64,000 nt of DNA, from NCBI GenBank assembly GCA_964019135.1, contig OZ025256.1:15631911-15695910 (forward strand). Reading direction: 5' to 3'. The notes beneath the pieces are model-generated. The model had not been told where the DNA came from. It did not search any database and saw nothing but the letters and a program-made list of their open reading frames with translations. The stretch comes from Arenicola marina. Lineage: Eukaryota; Annelida; Polychaeta; Arenicolidae. Below are positions 36,901-45,234 of this stretch, piece by piece (the stretch's first letter is position 1; each line of letters opens with the position of its first letter). The position numbers and the translations under genes are program-made.

Positions 36901-39900
36901 ACAAGGTAGGTCTAGACTGTCCCCCATAACACTGCCATCACTGGGCATGCACCAACCACAAGGTAGGTCTAGACTGTCCCCCATAACACTGCCGTCACTG
37001 GGCATGCACCAGCCACAAGGTAGGTCTAGACTGTCCCCCATAACACTGCCATCACTGGGCATGCACCAACCACAAGGTAGGTCTAGACTGTCCCCCATAA
37101 CACTGCCGTCACTGGGCATGCACCAACCACAAGGTAGGTCTAGACTGCCCCCCATAACACTGCCGTCACTGGGCATGCACCAGCCACAAGGTAGGTCTAG
37201 ACTGTCCCCCATAACACTGCCGTCACTGGGCATGCACCAACCACAAGGTAGGTCTAGACTGCCCCCCATAACACTGCCGTCACTGGGCATGCACCAGCCA
37301 CAAGGTAGGTCTAGACTGCCCCCCCATAACACTGCCGTCACTGGGCATGCACCAACCACAAGGTAGGTCTAGACTGTCCCCCATAACACTGCCGTCACTG
37401 GGCATGCACCAACCACAAGGTAGGTCTAGGCCGGCAACACACACACACACACACACACACTTGCGTCCCAGCTTGATCAGCGGTCCACTGATTTTAATAG
37501 TCACTCCTGTCGAGCTACCTCTCGCCAAGAGTCACTCCGGGCACCCATTGTGACGCATTAGCGCTACGACAGTCTGAGCGGAGCGCGTGCTCGCGTTGCC
37601 ATGGTGTGTGGGACGGATGGGCGCCATTTTGGTGTAAGTGAAGGCCGTTGTGGTGTCGACCTGACCAGGCATGCGCACTAGAACTTCCGGAGTATAGTCA
37701 GCGGCTGTTGTTTAAGGCCAGTCGACTTACGTTGTTGGTTGTCATGTTCCGTGATACCTTATGTGGGAGCCATATTAGGCAGTGCATTTCACACATGGAC
37801 GAATGTAATTGACTGAAATAGTGTAACTTTGATATTATACTAAAAAAAAATTTGGGTTCTTTCTCCATCGCTCACATATAACTCACGCTTAAAGTTTTGC
37901 GCAATAATCGGTTTCGTGACGTATTAACATGTAAAATAAATTTTTGCGCAATAATCGGTTTCGTGACGTATTAACATGTAAAATAAAGTTTTGCACAATA
38001 ATCGGTTTCGTGCATCTACATGGAAAAACGCATCCTTGAATTGCTGTTGAATCTGCTGACCCTGGTCTGAAACTGGTTACCCCCCTCCTCCACAGAGGCC
38101 GCTAGAGTTCACAAAGCACCGACTGAGAGAAGCAGTTCTCCCAAGAAGCCGGCTGCCACCCAGAGCGGGGCGTCCAAAATATCCAAGGAACAACTCTTCG
38201 AGCAACACAAAGCGGAAGGCAACGCGCTGGTTCAAAAGGTGAGTTGTCAACAAAACGAGTCTGGAGTCAATGTGAATCCAATAATCATCGATATACAACT
38301 TTCACCACTGACACTTCATTATGTGTTTTCAACGGATTTTAATCAGAGACTAAAAACATATTTTTAACGTTTCTTCTTGTTAATTAATATTAGATTATAT
38401 ACGTGTCTAGGCTTGATATTGTTAGTATAACCTGTCAAAGTCTAAAGTACTTGTGTCAGACCAATTCGATTCGATTTCGATTGATCAAATTTCAATTAAT
38501 GGATAGCCACAATACAGACTGACTTCTGACTGCCTCGTTTACAATAACGACTGTGACTTCTGACAAGTTATATTTGTCACATATTACTTGTCTTGAGAAG
38601 GGATCCTAGATGGCGCTGCTGTACGTTGTCTTACAGGGTCGATACAAGGAGGCCATCGCCTGCTACGACAAGTGTGTCGAGAGTTGTCCCGGCAAAGCTG
38701 TTGCCTATAGCAACCGAGCGTTATGCTACCTCAAGTTGTCTCAGGTCGGTGTGTTGCCATGGAGACTAGGCAAAAGGGGCAACATGTCGACATTAAAGTC
38801 ATATTTTGGCCCCATGGATATACATTCAAGTATCATAAAAACACGAACATCGCTGCCTGTTTTGTACCTATTATTAGTTAATTTTATGGATTACGTATCA
38901 TTAATATTAATCTTATTAATTATTATTATTAATTCATTTTATTAATTATTACTATTATATTAATCTGCCCCCCAATTGATTCAGCAGACTTACTTACATA
39001 TATAACACTATCAGGGCATTTGCATCCACTAAATTTCAAAACAAACCGGTCTGAAGGCGCCTAATTGTTGAATGGACGGTTTTAATTCTCTGCCTTACAG
39101 CCGGCCAATGTGCTGGATGACTGCAACATGGCGCTCATACTGGAACCCACCAATGTCAAGGCCATCTTCCGACGGGCTCAGGCTTACAAGGTAACACACT
39201 ATATCTGATCTTTTGATTAACTGAACCGTTATGGCACGATATAGCCTTACAGGCTGAAAGTGTCTTAAGCCCTAATCGAATCAAAATAAAAAATTATCCG
39301 TTGATTAAATGTATGCATATTTTTTTATCGGTTAAGAATCTGTGCAGCTCCGAGTTGGTTTCATGGAAGTTTAAGAGCATTTTAACCCTGTGAGCTAAAT
39401 GAGCAGAAGGCTTGTATCGAAGATTTCGGTTTGGTTTGGTTGGATATTCAAGGCGCTTTAACCAATTCTGGTCATATCGTGTCAATGGGAGAAGGAAGGG
39501 AAGAGTGGAGCCATGTCCCCGGAGTAACCCCCTACTTTTTGCGAAGAAGGACATGGGATCTTTATCTTGCGACCTCACAGACATGGCCACAGCGGGGCTT
39601 GAACCACCGACCCACGTGCCGTAAGGCTCTCAGGTGGCCAGAGCGCTCAATACGAGCGCTCTAACCCACTGAGCTATCGGACATCTCGGAGCTCGGCACA
39701 TGTGAATCTTAAAGATTCTTCCGAATACCTTGCATATCATCTTGACGTTTTGCCATGTTTCCGCATTTTTGGTTTGGGCATTAATATAGTATTTTGTACT
39801 GTATGCCAATGGGGAATACATTTTGTTTACACACAAAAACAAAAGTTGTATATTACCTGGATGTTGTGGCCATGCTTCTGCAGCACTTGGAGCAGTACAA

Positions 39901-42900
39901 GGAGAGTGTGGCTGACGTGAAGACCTTGCTGAGACTGGACCCCACCAACGCCGCGGCGCTCAAGGAACTTCCGGTCGTCACAGGCCTCCACGAGCAGGTA
40001 AGGCGCGGTCACGTGCTCAGCTGGTCACGTAGTCAGGTGGTCGGGACGCGCGTGGAGGGCATCACGGATTTAAAAGTCATTTGGACTTTTTTTTTGCAAC
40101 ACGGTACATTAATTATAAATTATTGCGATGAAGATGGAATATATAATATTGAAAAAGATGAAGTTGTTTTAGTTTTTTTTTTTTCGGCGAAGCGGTCTTT
40201 TAGTGTAGCTCACTTAGTACTCACGTTTACATTTTGTCACATATAATAATCGTTCATTTCATGGGGCGATCATGGATCGGAAAACAACATTTCAATATGG
40301 AGGGCGGCCTGTTCAACAATACGTTATCTGACGTGGTTGGGTGTTTACTCTTTTTATTCGCAGTATACGAAGCAGCGCGCCGCAGCCGAGAAGGCGCGAC
40401 ACAGGATCCGTATAGAGGAAGTGAACTCTTCACAAGTGGAGGAGCGAAACACCCCGAGTGATTCAGCGGTAGAGGAAGGAAGTCCCGTGTCGTCGAAAGG
40501 TTCGCGTCACGATCGTTGTCATGGCGACTACTTTACTGCAACTATTGTTGCCAGTACATGTGCTTCATGGTTTTCACAAACAGGATGACAAGTATTGTGC
40601 ATGATGATGTATAAAGTTGTCGGACAACACGAGGCGGAAAACAGGCACCGATATTTGTACAGATAAACTTAGTCAATGGTCTTGATAACGGGACAATAAT
40701 GAAGATAGCCGCACAATAATGGAGATAATTGGGCAAGCATGGGGATAACAGGACAGTCATGGAGATAATAGGGCAAGCATGGGGATAACAGGACAGTCAT
40801 GGAGATAATAGGGCAAGCATGGGGATAACAGGACAGTCATGGAGATAATAGGTCAAGCATGGGGATAACAGGACAGTCATGGAGATAATAGGTCAAGCAT
40901 GGGGATAACAGGACAGTCATGGAGATAATAGGGCAAGCATGGGGATAACAGGACAGTCATGGAGATAATAGGGCAAGCATGGGGATAACAGGACAGTCAT
41001 GGAGATAATAGGGCAAGCATGGGGATAACAGGACAGTCATGGAGATAATAGGTCAAGCATGGGGATAACAGGACAGTCATGGAGATAATAGGTCAAGCAT
41101 GGGAATAACAGGACAGTCATGGAGATAATAGGGCAAGCATGGGGATAACAGGACAGTCATGGAGATAATAGGGCAAGCATGGGGATAACAGGACAGTCAT
41201 GGAGATAATAGGGCAAGCATGGGGATAACAGGACAGTCATGAAGATAATAGGGCAAGCATGGGGATAACAGGACAGCCATGGAGATAATAGGGCAAGCAT
41301 GGGGATAACAGGACAGTCATGGAGATAATAGGGCAAGCATGGGGATAACAGGACAGTCATGGAGATAATAGGGCAAGCATGGGGATAACAGGACAGCCAT
41401 GGAGATAATAGGGCAAGCATGGGGATAACAGGACAGTCATGGAGATAATAGGGGAAGCATGGGGATAACAGGACAGTCATGGAGATAATAGGGCAAGCAT
41501 GGGGATAACAGGACAGTCATGGAGATAATAGGGCAAGCATGGGGATAACAGGACAGTCATGGAGATAATAGGGCAAGCATGGGGATAACAGGACAGTCAT
41601 GGAGATAATAGGGCAAGCATGGGGATAACAGGACAGTCATGGAGATAATAGGGCAAGCATGGGGATAACAGGACAGTCATGGAGATAATAGGGCAAGCAT
41701 GGGGATAACAGGACAGTCATGGAGATAATAGGGCAAGCATGGGGATAACAGGACAGTCATGGAGATAATAGGGCAAGCATGGGGATAACAGGACAGCCAT
41801 GGAGATAATAGGGCAAGCATGGGGATAACAGGACAGTCATGGAGATAATAGGGCAAGCATGGGGATAACAGGACAGTCATGGAGATAATAGGGCAAGCAT
41901 GGGGATAACAGGACAGTCATGGAGATAATAGGGCAAGCATGGGGATAACAGGACAGTCATGGAGATAATAGGGCAAGCATGGGGATAACAGGACAGTCAT
42001 GGAGATAATAAGGCAAGCATGGGGATAACAGGACAGTCATGGAGATAACTAGACAATAATGGAGATAACAGGACAGTAATGGAGATAGCGAGACAATAAT
42101 ACAGGGCCTGGTTTACCACTTCTGTTCTTCAGTCATTCATTCGTAGGCCTTGCCACCAATGTAGCCTCCCTGTATACAACAATGGCCTACAATATCACCC
42201 TGTGTCTCTCTGCCCACCAGGCCCCTGCAAGACCCCCAAGCAGCAGTCTACCGGGCAGTCCTACAGCGGCGGGGTCAAGTGTGAAAACGCCACCAGACAC
42301 AGCGCCAAGATCGTCACCACGGCCGGGGTAGGAGGCGGCGGAGGAGGTGCAGGAGGGACACGCTTGTCTCCTGGCCGCCACCCGCCGGCTCGACCCACCG
42401 TCTCCACCCCCGTGCTTTCCAAGGCGACGCCCTATGAGTTCCTGCAGGCCTGGGCGGCGCTGAAGGGGTCCGACCTGCAGCAATACGCCTCGCTACTGGA
42501 CCAGGTCAAGGCGGGGGAGCTGGCCAAAGGTAGGTCGGGGGGGGGGGGGGGGGGGAGTGCGGGGCTGGCTAAAGGTAGGCCAGATTGTGCTTTCACTAAG
42601 ATCTCATAACTTTGCTTCGTGAAGGCTTATATTGCCCGAAGGGAAAATGTTGAATTTATCATTAATATATTACAATCATTAGTTTCAATGATATTGGCTG
42701 TTGTCTCTCGCTATCTCTGCAGAAGTCATTCAATTATCATGTAACAGGTAGGGTTACGAACTCGTAACTCGTAGGACCGTAGAACCGCCAGTGCGCTATC
42801 AAATGGTTCTACAATTAGTCAAACTAGCTACGGCCCCAATGTCATAGTGCGAGAACAACAATACTACATCATGTACACCTGACTATAGAAATGTTCTATG

Positions 42901-45234
42901 TCCTTTGAGTTTGATTCACACACTCTTCATTAGGCGAAAAGTAGGTTTCCAATTATGGAGTGTTATGTTCAGTGGTATTTTTTGTCTACAGTGATCACCA
43001 ACAAGTTGGACGGTTCCATGTTGGTCACGATGACAAAGTGCATGAGGCTGAAGATACAAAACGGTAAGTGCACCTGCTCTGCCCTTTACTCCCGATGAGG
43101 GGATTAAGATTTGCAGAAGTAGCCTGCACCGTTCTACCAATACGGTTCTTCAACAGCAATAATTGGTGAAAAAATACCTGGCCGGTGCGTGGTTCGACTC
43201 CCCCCCCCCCCCTCCACTGACTGCAAATGTCTATGTATGTGCAGAGAGTAGGGGGTTACTCAGTCCCGGAGACATAGTCCCTCTCTACCCTCACCCTTCC
43301 CATGATCGCATATGATCTACATAAGTTAGAGCGCCGTGCGTAGACCCATCACCCTGGTTGTTACCGTACCACTGTGTTATTTTTCCTCAGGTGAAGCGAC
43401 CGAGGCGCTGCAATACCTCCAGGCCCATCACCCTGGTTGTTACCGTACCACTGTGTTATTTGTCCTCAGGTGAAGCGACCGAGGCTCTGCAATACCTCCA
43501 GCCCATCACCCTGGTTGTTACCGTACCACTGTGTTATTTTACCTCAGGTGAAGCGACCGAGGCTCTGCAATACCTCCAGACCCATCACCCTGGTTGTTAC
43601 CGTACCACTGTGTTATTTGTCCTCAGGTGAAGCGACCGAGGCTCTGCAATACCTCCAGACCCACCACCCTGGTTGTTACCGTACCACTGTGTTATTTTAC
43701 CTCAGGTGAAGCGACCGAGGCTCTGCAATACCTCCAGACCCATCACCCTGGTTGTTACCGTACCACTGTGTTATTTTTCCTCAGGTGAAACGACCGAGGC
43801 GCTGCAATACCTCCAGACCCATCACCCTGGTTGTTACCGTACCACTGTGTTATTTGTCCTCAGGTGAAGCGACCGAGGCTCTGCAATACCTCCAGACCCA
43901 TCACCCTGGTTGTTACCGTACCTCTGTTATTTGTCCTCAGGTGAAGCGACCGAGGCGCTGCAATACCTCCAGACCCATCACCCTGGTTGTTACCGTACCT
44001 CTGTTATTTGTCCTCAGGTGAAGCGACCGAGGCGCTGCAATACCTCCAGACCAATCACCCTGGTTGTTACCGTACCTCTGTTATTTGTCCTCAGGTGAAG
44101 CGACCGAGGCGCTGCAATACCTCCAGACCCATCACCCTGGTTGTTACCGTACCTCTGTTATTTGTCCTCAGGTGAAGCGACCGAGGCGCTGCAATACCTC
44201 CAGACCCATCACCCTGGTTGTTACCGTACCTCTGTTATTTGTCCTCAGGTGAAGCGACCGAGGCGCTGCAATATCTCCAGAGTCTGACCACCGTGCCCAG
44301 GTTCCAAATGGTCTCCATGTTCATGTCTGATGACGAAAAATCTGGTAAGAGTTCATCGTACTATTGTATGGTGATATTTCCGATGACGAGAAGTCTGGTA
44401 AGTGTTTATTGTGTGGAGATATCTCTGGTAACGAGAAGTCTGGTAAGAGTTCATCGTAGTATTGTGTGGTGATATCTCTGATGACGAGAAGTCTGGTAAG
44501 AGTTTATTGTGTGGAGATATCTCTGGTAACGAGAAGTCTGGTAAGAGTTCATCGTAGTATTGTATGGTGATATCTCTGTTGACGAGAAGTCTGGTAAGAG
44601 TTCATCGTAGTATTGTGTGGTGATATCTCTGATGACGAGAAGTCGGGTAAGAATTTATTGTGTGGTGATATCTCTGATGAAGATATATTAAACTAAAAGC
44701 TGCGGAGTCGGTTTACCTATGCTTGCACAAAGGTGGCTTAGACACCAACCAACCCATCCCCTCGCGCCCATTTGTCGATCTTTAACGGCATCCGTTTTAG
44801 TTCTGGCAGCGTATCGTGGTTTAATTCTGCTTTGACGCCATCGGTAGGACGCTTGCGCTTAAATGATTGTATTCAAATACTTTCAATGTAGTATACCGCG
44901 GCATTTTATTTATAATAAGTGACTATCGTGGTGTTATTTTAGTTATAATAATAATATTAACTGATTTTACAACCCAATATATTAATACTTGATACTATGA
45001 TAAATGGAGCGTTAATTCACAGACACGATATATAAATGACAAAAGTACCTAATTGTAAACCTCCATTGATACAGACTGACACGATCGACCAGCTTGATGT
45101 AGTAACCATGGTTATTGACCTGTCCTCGTTGTCTTCCAGACGTGGCAGCAGTCTTTAACGACCTTAACGACAAACTGACAGACGATGCCCTGAAGCAACA
45201 GGCCGGCCTGGTCAGCAACAAGTTCGGCTTTTAG
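18017..45234 (+). CDS. SPAG1: SPAG1, dynein axonemal assembly factor (complete gene)
   Basis: Cytoplasmic TPR co-chaperone needed to preassemble outer and inner dynein arms of cilia with HSP70/HSP90 and R2TP-type partners; human loss causes primary ciliary dyskinesia. Coding exons: 18017-18135, 18740-18814, 19834-19918, 20417-20554, 21180-21274, 21808-21932, 22668-22726, 23688-23787, 25338-25415, 25785-25891, 26561-27308, 27727-27898, 28244-28324, 29905-29999, 38096-38238, 38637-38744, 39101-39190, 39884-39997, 40364-40499, 42221-42529, 42992-43063, 44249-44344, 45140-45234. They sum to 3240 nt, 1079 codons plus TAG, with every phase matching. Human SPAG1 is 926 residues; the extra length is mainly in the linker of exon 11 and before the C-terminal domain. 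The start has good context (accATGg) and MDIFKHERTKYDVPLDHLDY aligns to the family N-terminus. An acceptor at 17993-17994 implies an upstream non-coding exon. Six introns begin or end in tandem arrays that copy the splice site. Confidence 0.96.
21941..22397. repeat. 27-nt minisatellite, about 17 copies, beginning at SPAG1 exon 6 donor
   Basis: Unit AATACAATGACGCAGTCACG plus GTCAAAT. A degenerate first copy begins within about 10 nt of the exon 6 donor (21933). Because 27 is a multiple of 3 the exon frame stays open through the whole array (repeat NNTMTQSRS) to a stop at about 22421. A (GATA)n run follows at 22416-22440. Confidence 0.9.
22668..25891 (+). CDS. SPAG1: SPAG1 exons 7-10: TPR block 1
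   Basis: Residues about 213-327: GLTEAEKYLKADREKDKGNE, AFRAGDYDEALLYYCRSL, VAAHNNRAQAYLKLKKWKEA, LADCNAVLRMDSLNLKGYLR, and the helix ending in REPQNKQAK. The N-N-R-A-Q and K-W-K-E-A positions are the carboxylate-clamp style TPR residues that bind EEVD tails in this family. Exon 8 (23688-23787) ends GCGCAGGCAT|gtaagt. That end is copied about 22 times in the following array, and only the first copy keeps the frame into exon 9. Confidence 0.95.
23440..23657. mobile_element. Dispersed repeat D, copy 1
   Basis: Contains CTGTCAATCATTCAGTTGAT, TCTTCCACGTGCGTTAT, GGACAAACGAGTCGGACAAA and GGCGGGGCTTAG. An inverted copy with the same order lies at 61632-61920. This copy ends about 30 bp before SPAG1 exon 8. 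Confidence 0.65.
23757..24888 (+). repeat. 52-nt array copying the donor of SPAG1 exon 8, about 22 copies
   Basis: Each unit contains the last 31 nt of exon 8 (GTGGCCGCTCACAACAACAG...), the donor CAT|gtaagt and about 15 nt of intron. The first copy is the real exon end (23787). Most later copies keep gtaagt; a few vary (caggtcagt near 24210 and 24410) or are broken (catttaag near 24722). The unit is not a multiple of 3, and reading past the first donor meets TAA in the next unit. Confidence 0.93.
24966..25052 (+). mobile_element. Retroposon family B tail, copy 1
   Basis: Contains GATATAGCCTTGCAGGCTGA then AAGTGCCGTTAAGC and ends in AATCAAATCAAATCA. The same 3' end occurs at 39215-39290 and 51920-52011. 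The repeated AATCAA tail is typical of a non-LTR retroposon end. Confidence 0.65.
25084..25255. repeat. 14-nt array, about 12 copies
   Basis: Degenerate units of GTCACATGTTAAAT in the intron between SPAG1 exons 8 and 9. No splice site is included. Confidence 0.8.
25944..26143 (+). mobile_element. tRNA-derived SINE (family A), copy 2, 5' truncated
   Basis: Begins near the B box (GGTTCGCGCCCCGC) and continues through the shared body to the TATACAACC end, in the intron between SPAG1 exons 10 and 11. Confidence 0.7.
26561..27308 (+). CDS. SPAG1: SPAG1 exon 11: acidic linker and start of TPR block 2
   Basis: A 748-nt exon, the longest in the gene. It starts AVLQEVEKGLAQQKVKGRRI, matching the end of TPR block 1 in human SPAG1, then IMIEEVSGSSSEDEADTTGE, the conserved acidic motif. 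About 190 residues of low-complexity Pro/Thr/Gly/Asp linker follow, and then VATLKDQGNELFRSGRYAEA, the first helix pair of TPR block 2. The linker codons are GC-rich and the second half of the exon is the least conserved part of the protein. Confidence 0.94.
27727..29999 (+). CDS. SPAG1: SPAG1 exons 12-14: TPR block 2
   Basis: Exon 12 (27727-27898) encodes VLYSNRAACRSKIGDCVGCV, DCDMALLLDPRAMKALLRRA and AQEQLEK; exon 13 (28244-28324) YTQAYIDFRRVLLLDHSVDI; exon 14 (29905-29999) DGPEWRKRLPPITLPSL. All three align to human SPAG1 in order. Exon 14 ends CAACCACAAG|gtaggt, the seed of the 57-nt giant array. Exon 13 ends CCACCAG|gtgaga, the seed of a GC-rich donor array. Confidence 0.95.
28311..28556 (+). 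repeat. GC-rich array copying the donor of SPAG1 exon 13, 7 donors
   Basis: GGCTCCACCAG|gtgaga and close variants recur with donor GT at 28325 (real), 28360, 28392, 28430, 28484, 28518 and 28547, separated by C-rich spacers of variable length. Each copy carries the last 10-11 nt of exon 13. Confidence 0.9.
28795..29870. repeat. 44-nt minisatellite, about 24 copies, with 352-bp higher-order period
   Basis: Unit ATGAGTACAGGGTGTCTATC plus AATGTCTCCGTGTACAACACATAA, wholly intronic between SPAG1 exons 13 and 14. Variants (AAGGTCTCC, CCGCGTAC, GAGTAAAGG) recur exactly 352 bp apart (28951/29303 and 29071/29423), i.e. 8 units were copied as a block. Confidence 0.92.
29950..37427 (+). repeat. 57-nt giant array copying the donor of SPAG1 exon 14, about 131 copies
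   Basis: 7.5 kb. Unit: gtaggtctaga, then CTGCCCCCCATAACACTGCC, then GTCACTGGGCATGCACCAAC, then CACAAG. Each unit holds the last ~47 nt of exon 14 and the donor AAG|gtaggt. Variants include gtatgt, gaaggt (broken), aatgtaggt and C-run length 5-8. The first intronic unit has one C fewer (56 nt), so reading on from exon 14 meets TAA at 30020-30022. After that most units are 57 nt and open on both strands. Confidence 0.97.
37438..37462. repeat. (CA)n microsatellite
   Basis: Dinucleotide run immediately at the right end of the 57-nt array, about 11-12 repeats. Confidence 0.9.
37898..38012. repeat. 47-nt repeat, about 2.5 copies
   Basis: Unit TTTTGCGCAATAATCGGTTT plus CGTGACGTATTAACATGTAAAATAAA, intronic, ending about 85 bp before SPAG1 exon 15. 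Confidence 0.85.
38096..39997 (+). CDS. SPAG1: SPAG1 exons 15-18: TPR block 3
   Basis: Exon 15 gives a Lys/Ser/Pro-rich spacer and then LFEQHKAEGNALVQK; exon 16 GRYKEAIACYDKCVESCPGK and AYSNRALCYLKLSQ; exon 17 DDCNMALILEPTNVKAIFRR; exon 18 LEQYKESVADVKTLLRLDPT. This is the third TPR trio, the one closest to RPAP3 and HOP TPR domains. Exons 16-18 all begin and end in phase 0, so each could be skipped without a frameshift. A SINE lies in the intron between exons 17 and 18. Confidence 0.95.
39215..39290 (+). mobile_element. Retroposon family B tail, copy 2
   Basis: Same GATATAGCCTTACAGGCTGA end and AATCGAATCAAAA tail as at 24966 and 51920, just after SPAG1 exon 17. Confidence 0.6.
39432..39690 (-). 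mobile_element. tRNA-derived SINE (family A), copy 3, most complete head
   Basis: Read on the minus strand from 39690: CCGATAGCTCAGTGGGTTAG (A box), GAGCGCTC, then GGTGGTTCAAGCCCCG (B box), then the shared body. These spacings fit a tRNA-like RNA polymerase III promoter. It lies in the intron between SPAG1 exons 17 and 18. Confidence 0.8.
40364..45234 (+). CDS. SPAG1: SPAG1 exons 19-23: linker and C-terminal RPAP3_C-type domain
   Basis: Exon 19 ends TPR block 3 with a charged helix and RIRIEEVNSS, matching the conserved IEIQEVNE. Exon 20 (42221-42529) holds a Gly-rich stretch (GGGGGGAGG), then YEFLQAWAALKGSDLQQYAS, the start of the helical domain shared with RPAP3. Exon 21 encodes NKLDGSMLVTMTKCMRLKI, exon 22 EATEALQYLQSLTTVPRFQM, and exon 23 VFNDLNDKLTDDALKQQAGL with the stop TAG at 45232-45234. 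This domain binds R2TP (RUVBL/PIH) components in the family. Confidence 0.94.
40680..42060. repeat. 40-nt minisatellite, about 33 copies
   Basis: Unit GGGGATAACAGGACAGTCAT plus GGAGATAATAGGGCAAGCAT, itself two related 20-nt halves. Degenerate copies flank both ends. Wholly intronic between SPAG1 exons 19 and 20; no splice site inside. Confidence 0.95.
42513..42585 (+). repeat. Two-copy repeat of the SPAG1 exon 20 donor
   Basis: GAGCTGGCCAAAG|gtaggt at 42529 (real) and GGGCTGGCTAAAG|gtaggc about 47 nt later, separated by a G run. It looks like the smallest stage of the donor arrays seen elsewhere in the gene. Confidence 0.75.
43165..43320 (+). mobile_element. tRNA-derived SINE (family A), copy 4, diverged
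   Basis: B-box-like GTGGTTCGACTCCCC at about 43184, then AGTAGGGGGTTACTC and GGAGACATAG as in the body of the other copies. In the intron before SPAG1 exon 22. Confidence 0.55.
43340..44280 (+). repeat. 77/79-nt array copying the acceptor of SPAG1 exon 22, 12 copies
   Basis: Each unit holds pyrimidine-rich intron, cctcag, and the first 31 nt of exon 22 (GTGAAGCGACCGAGGCNCTG...CTCCAG). Acceptor AG ends at 43390, 43469, 43547, 43626, 43705, 43784, 43863, 43940, 44017, 44094, 44171 and 44248. Only the last leads into the rest of the exon. The first seven units are 78-79 nt and the later ones 77 nt (cctctg in place of ccactgtg). Starting at an earlier acceptor runs into TGA at the next acceptor. 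Confidence 0.95.
44329..44690 (+). repeat. Array copying the donor of SPAG1 exon 22, 7 donors
   Basis: GATGACGANAANTCTG|gtaaga recurs with GT at 44345 (real), 44398, 44443, 44496, 44541, 44594 and 44647; spacings alternate between about 53 and 45 nt. Each copy includes the last ~15 nt of exon 22. Confidence 0.92.

Noticed and set aside
39660..39690. True tRNA gene
   Set aside because: A and B boxes are present, but the acceptor stem and anticodon arm do not form and the sequence continues into a repeated SINE body.
40680..42060. CRISPR array
   Set aside because: Units are contiguous without unique spacers and the context is a eukaryotic intron; the same holds for the other arrays.
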